Shown here: positions 15,148-16,739 of the stretch, piece after piece
Position numbering within the stretch: position 1 is the stretch's first letter
How the letters are laid out: each line of letters opens with the position of its first letter
Origin: Treponema sp.
Lineage (GTDB): Bacteria; Spirochaetota; Spirochaetia; Treponematales; Treponemataceae
Length of the DNA: 16,739 nt
Assembly (NCBI GenBank): GCA_017390125.1
Contig: JAFPCT010000106.1
Location: 1 to 16,739 of the forward strand
Direction: 5' to 3'
Position numbers and translations under genes: made by a program
Notes under the pieces: model-generated
Database searches by the model: none
What the model saw: only the letters and a program-made list of their open reading frames with translations
What the model was told of the DNA's origin: nothing

Positions 15148-15169
15148 ACTATCATTTTTAATGATTAGT
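15148..15169. repeat. Inverted repeat upstream of gpmI, possible operator
   Basis: ACTATCATT (15148-15156) and AATGATTAGT (15160-15169) are complementary with a single bulged base around a three-base TTT loop. It sits in the AT-rich 97-base gap between cimA and gpmI and overlaps a weak promoter candidate (TTTAAA, 17 bases, TAGTAT on the minus strand). It could be a regulator-binding site. Confidence 0.4.
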
Positions 15170-15196
15170 TTAAAGTTTTTCAGCCGGCTTCCTGTC

Positions 15197-16739
15197 TCAC
15201 TTACCAAGATGCTTCTCAATGTCATTTATCAGCTTGTATTCAAAAGAATCGCAGAGGGCAAGCCAGTTGGCTTCCATTACGTCGCTTGAAACACCGATTG
15301 TCGTCCATGTTGATTTTCCGTCACTTGATTCAATAAGTACGCGAACTTTCGAAGCTGTGGCACTTTTTCCGTCAAGAACGCGAACCTTATAGTCCGTGAG
15401 CCTGATCTGATTTACAGCCGGATAGAAACGGCTCAAAGCCTTGCGGAGGGCAATATCAAGGGCATTTACAGGTCCGTCGCCTTCGCCGGCAGTTACTTCA
15501 ATCTGTCCGTCAACCTCAACCTTGATCTGAGCTGTAGCGCATACCCCTTCCTCTATACGCGGATTCATGCCGCTTGTCTGATAATAGTGCAGGCCGAAGA
15601 AAGGCTTGTAGCGTCCGATGACTTTTCTTGCGAGAAGCTCAAAGGAACCGTCAGCACCTTCAAACTGATAGCCGTCAAATTCAAGCTCTTTCATTTTCTT
15701 TACAAGCTCTGCAACCTGAGGACTTGATTTTGTAATTGTCGGATCAATCTTCTGGATTTTCTCAATGATTGTGGACCGTCCGGCAACTTCGCTCATAAGG
15801 AATACCCGTTCGTTTCCAACAGTTTCCGGAGAGATGTGCTCGTATGCCTCAGGATTCTTGAGAACTGCATCAATGTGCATTCCTGCCTTATGGCTGAAGG
15901 CGCTGCCTCCGACAAAAGGAAGACCGGAATTAAGAGAGATATTTGTTATTTCTGCAATGCGTTTTGCAATGTCCGTAAGATTCTTGATATTTTCCTGAGG
16001 AATGCATGAATAGCCCATCTTGAGCTGAAGGTCAGGAATTATGCAGCTGAGGTTTGCGTTTCCAGTACGCTCGCCGAAGCCAAGGAAAGTTCCCTGAACA
16101 TGGCGTGCACCGGCTTCAACTGCTATAAGAGAGTTTGCAACAGCAAGTCCGCAGTCATTGTGAGTATGGATTCCTATTCTTGCCCTTCCGCCGATTCTCT
16201 GTACAGCGGCAGAAACAGCCCTCTCAACATCCTTGAGCATACATCCGCCCTTTGTCTCGCAGAGTGAAAGAGTCTCAGCACCGCCTTCAACGGCAGCTTC
16301 AAGAGACTTGAGCGCATATTCAGGGTCAGCCAAAAATCCGGTGAAAAAATGTTCCGCATCGTAAACAACCTTTCGTCCGTTCTCACAAAGGAAAGCGCAG
16401 GTGTCGCGGATCATTGCAAGATTTTCTTCCAGAGTAGTCTTGATGATGTCAGTAACCTGGAAAGTCCAGCTTTTTCCGAAGATTACAACGTATTCTGTTC
16501 CGGCGGCAAGAAGGCTCTGCAGGTTAACGTCTTCGGCGCATTTTATATCCTTGCGGCGGGTAGCACCAAAAGCCGCAAGTTTTGAATTCTTAAGCGGAAT
16601 CTTTTTCATTTCCTGAAAGAATTCCATGTCCTTAGGATTTGAGCCCGGGTTTCCTGCCTCAATCAAAGAAATTCCCAGCTCATCAAGTGCCTGACAAATA
16701 TGAATTTTATCCTGAACCGAAAAACTGATTCCCTCACCC
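15197..16739 (-). CDS. cimA: Citramalate synthase, N-terminus cut by the right edge
   Basis: Cytosolic enzyme condensing pyruvate and acetyl-CoA to (R)-citramalate, the entry to threonine-independent isoleucine synthesis. The frame runs off the right edge; the visible protein is 513 residues, and only about 20 N-terminal residues (the DTTLRDGxQ motif) should be missing. Seen in order: GEGISFSVQDK, then GNPGSNPKDMEFF, then FGKSW, the DAEHFFTGF segment, HTHNDCGLAVANS (metal-binding His pair), GFGERTGNANL, and a C-terminal LeuA-type regulatory domain of about 130 residues. GNPGSNPKD and DAEHFF mark the citramalate group rather than 2-isopropylmalate synthase. One motif usually reading CDTNGG is CETKGG here. 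The C-terminal domain suggests feedback control, usually by isoleucine. It ends 97 bases before gpmI without a convincing terminator. Confidence 0.93.
   Translation of the reverse strand, partial: GEGISFSVQDKIHICQALDELGISLIEAGNPGSNPKDMEFFQEMKKIPLKNSKLAAFGATRRKDIKCAEDVNLQSLLAAGTEYVVIFGKSWTFQVTDIIKTTLEENLAMIRDTCAFLCENGRKVVYDAEHFFTGFLADPEYALKSLEAAVEGGAETLSLCETKGGCMLKDVERAVSAAVQRIGGRARIGIHTHNDCGLAVANSLIAVEAGARHVQGTFLGFGERTGNANLSCIIPDLQLKMGYSCIPQENIKNLTDIAKRIAEITNISLNSGLPFVGGSAFSHKAGMHIDAVLKNPEAYEHISPETVGNERVFLMSEVAGRSTIIEKIQKIDPTITKSSPQVAELVKKMKELEFDGYQFEGADGSFELLARKVIGRYKPFFGLHYYQTSGMNPRIEEGVCATAQIKVEVDGQIEVTAGEGDGPVNALDIALRKALSRFYPAVNQIRLTDYKVRVLDGKSATASKVRVLIESSDGKSTWTTIGVSSDVMEANWLALCDSFEYKLINDIEKHLGK

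Noticed and set aside
15182..15189. AGCCGGCT palindrome after cimA as a terminator
   Set aside because: It has no loop and only a short mixed A/T tail, so it does not form a proper hairpin.
16664..16666. TTG at 16666 as the start of citramalate synthase
   Set aside because: The frame continues upstream with conserved family sequence (GEGISFSVQDK), so the gene runs off the window edge.

Overview
The window reads as chromosomal DNA of a spirochaete, most likely a host-associated (gut or rumen type) Treponema. This is an inference from gene content and protein style: a short 645-residue topoisomerase IV A subunit, BspA-type leucine-rich repeats, a plant-type cofactor-independent phosphoglycerate mutase, a citramalate synthase, and outer-membrane and periplasmic proteins of a diderm. 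No species can be named from the sequence alone. No tRNA, rRNA, insertion sequence, CRISPR array, phage gene or attachment site was seen. No stretch longer than about 170 bases lacks a gene.

Layout. The left edge (1-2232) carries two plus-strand genes: the C-terminal part of an unrecognised protein, and an overlapping oligopeptide-type periplasmic binding protein. Everything else is on the minus strand. From right to left in transcription order these are: a truncated citramalate synthase (cimA) at the right edge; gpmI with a clear ribosome site and a strong terminator; a PBP4B/AmiE-like serine hydrolase coupled by a 4-base overlap to a NamZ-like (DUF1343) muramidase; leuB with its own promoter and terminator; a small POTRA plus beta-barrel outer-membrane protein; a cytoplasmic-looking leucine-rich repeat protein with an acidic linker and an unknown C-terminal domain; and a trmB-parC-yigZ group behind a perfect-consensus sigma-70-type promoter. 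yigZ and the binding-protein gene converge and overlap by 11 bases.

How the genes fit together. The NamZ-like and PBP4B-like pair looks like a periplasmic peptidoglycan-turnover module; in Bacillus subtilis the related proteins sit in one muropeptide-recycling cluster. CimA and LeuB are two enzymes of the citramalate (pyruvate) route to isoleucine, and LeuB also serves leucine synthesis. The trmB-parC-yigZ group links a sugar-type regulator to a chromosome decatenation subunit, which is unexpected. The most novel-looking protein is the leucine-rich repeat protein: it has no signal peptide, carries a duplicated module of about 38 residues in an acidic linker, and ends in a domain I do not recognise. 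No complete defence or mobile system is visible.
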